From Streptomyces uncialis (lineage in GTDB: Bacteria; Actinomycetota; Actinomycetes; Streptomycetales; Streptomycetaceae): 64,000 nt of DNA. Positions 63,552 through 64,000 of the stretch are shown one piece after another. The notes below the pieces were generated by a model, which did not search any database, had not been told where the DNA came from, and was given only the letters and a program-made list of their open reading frames with translations. The stretch is taken from NCBI RefSeq assembly GCF_036250755.1, contig NZ_CP109583.1:6239501-6303500 (forward strand), in the 5' to 3' direction. The translations under genes and the position numbers were made by a program. Numbering within the stretch: the first letter of the stretch is position 1; each line of letters starts with the position of its first letter.

Positions 63552-64000
63552 TCACCGCGCGCCTCCGTCCTCCTCCGGCGCCGCGCCGGTGCCGTCACGG
63601 TCGTCGGCCCTCCCGGTCGCGTCGCCCTCGGCGGTCCCATCGGCCTCATCGGTCCCGTCCTTGAAGAACAGCGCGGCGAGCGCCGGGAGTCGGCGGGCGA
63701 TCTCCCGCTCGTCGTCGAAGTCGAAGGACCAGTCGGGGTCGAGGGGCGCGTAGCTGACGCTCCATGTCGCGGGCAGCTGCTCGCCGGTGGCCGCGTGGTG
63801 CGCGTCCCACGCGACGCCGAGCACACGCTCGCACTCCAGCTCGGCCCAGCTGCCGGCCACCTCACGTACCGCGTCCAGCCCGGCCAGCGCGTCCGGGTCG
63901 GCCACCACCCGCTCGAACACCTCACGGCCCTGGCCTATCAGCCAGGCCCGGAAGTAGTCGAAGCCGTCGTCCGAGCAGCCGCCGTTGACCGTGTACGCGG
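63552..64000 (-). CDS. DUF4240 protein (N-terminus beyond window)
   Basis: 149 residues are visible, ending at 63552; the start lies past base 64000. AYTVNGGCSDDGFDYFRAWL and IGQGREVFERVVADPDALAG are the family core, followed by an acidic helix ELECERVLGVAWDAHHAATG. An Asp/Gly/Ala-rich disordered tail ends it. The family has no known biochemical role. Confidence 0.85.
   Translation of the reverse strand, partial: AYTVNGGCSDDGFDYFRAWLIGQGREVFERVVADPDALAGLDAVREVAGSWAELECERVLGVAWDAHHAATGEQLPATWSVSYAPLDPDWSFDFDDEREIARRLPALAALFFKDGTDEADGTAEGDATGRADDRDGTGAAPEEDGGAR

Overview
The window is a very GC-rich actinobacterial chromosome segment, almost certainly Streptomyces. The signs are strong G/C bias at third codon positions, many GTG starts, paired XRE/DUF397 genes, a pknG-glnH-glnX cluster, a chitosan-type csnR-K operon, a group II truncated haemoglobin, and PepN and MalQ housekeeping genes. 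Both window edges cut a gene. No tRNA, rRNA, insertion sequence or prophage was seen.

Left part (1-19304). Two coupled FtsX-type ABC permeases on the minus strand are followed by a truncated haemoglobin (glbO) divergent from a PCMT-like methyltransferase. A 54-bp perfect palindrome then separates that methyltransferase from a seven-gene minus-strand signalling cluster. Its transcription order is GlnX-like membrane sensor, GlnH-like binding protein, coiled-coil protein, PknG-like kinase, PP2C phosphatase, VWA protein, FHA protein. The first, second and fourth match the mycobacterial GlnX-GlnH-PknG amino-acid sensing pathway. The phosphatase, phosphothreonine reader, VWA and coiled-coil proteins look like an extension of it.

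Middle (20343-34887). A complete csn-like operon on the minus strand encodes a ROK repressor, a binding protein, two permeases, a GH4 glycosidase and a BadF-type sugar kinase. A 13-bp palindromic operator candidate lies before the repressor gene. A lower-GC accessory island (28521-31036) follows: four small minus-strand genes, an XRE/DUF5753 regulator, and two DUF397 genes that share an identical 81-nt segment. Next come a MerR/beta-clamp-like fusion coupled to a TPR-like gene, an MscS channel and an HNH protein.

Right part (34888-64000). This holds a GH84 glycosidase, a protein of unknown function next to a small type I-E-like CRISPR array without cas genes, malQ, a MarR/EamA divergent pair, two paralogous PepN aminopeptidases about 12 kb apart, asd, an ECF sigma/anti-sigma pair, a large S8 protease, a Nudix hydrolase, a frameshifted serine hydrolase, an AbiEi/DUF559-like protein, a DsbA-like oxidoreductase and a partial DUF4240 protein.

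Six intergenic clusters (around 19.4-20.3, 27.5-28.0, 34.9-35.4, 44.3-45.1, 48.5-49.0 and 57.6-58.3 kb) carry the same dispersed repeats. One is a 19-bp unit (GGGGCGCGGGGAACTGCGC). The other, in five of the six clusters, is a bipartite block of about 130 bp whose two conserved halves flank a variable stretch and can pair at their ends. This element is the strongest unexplained structure in the window.
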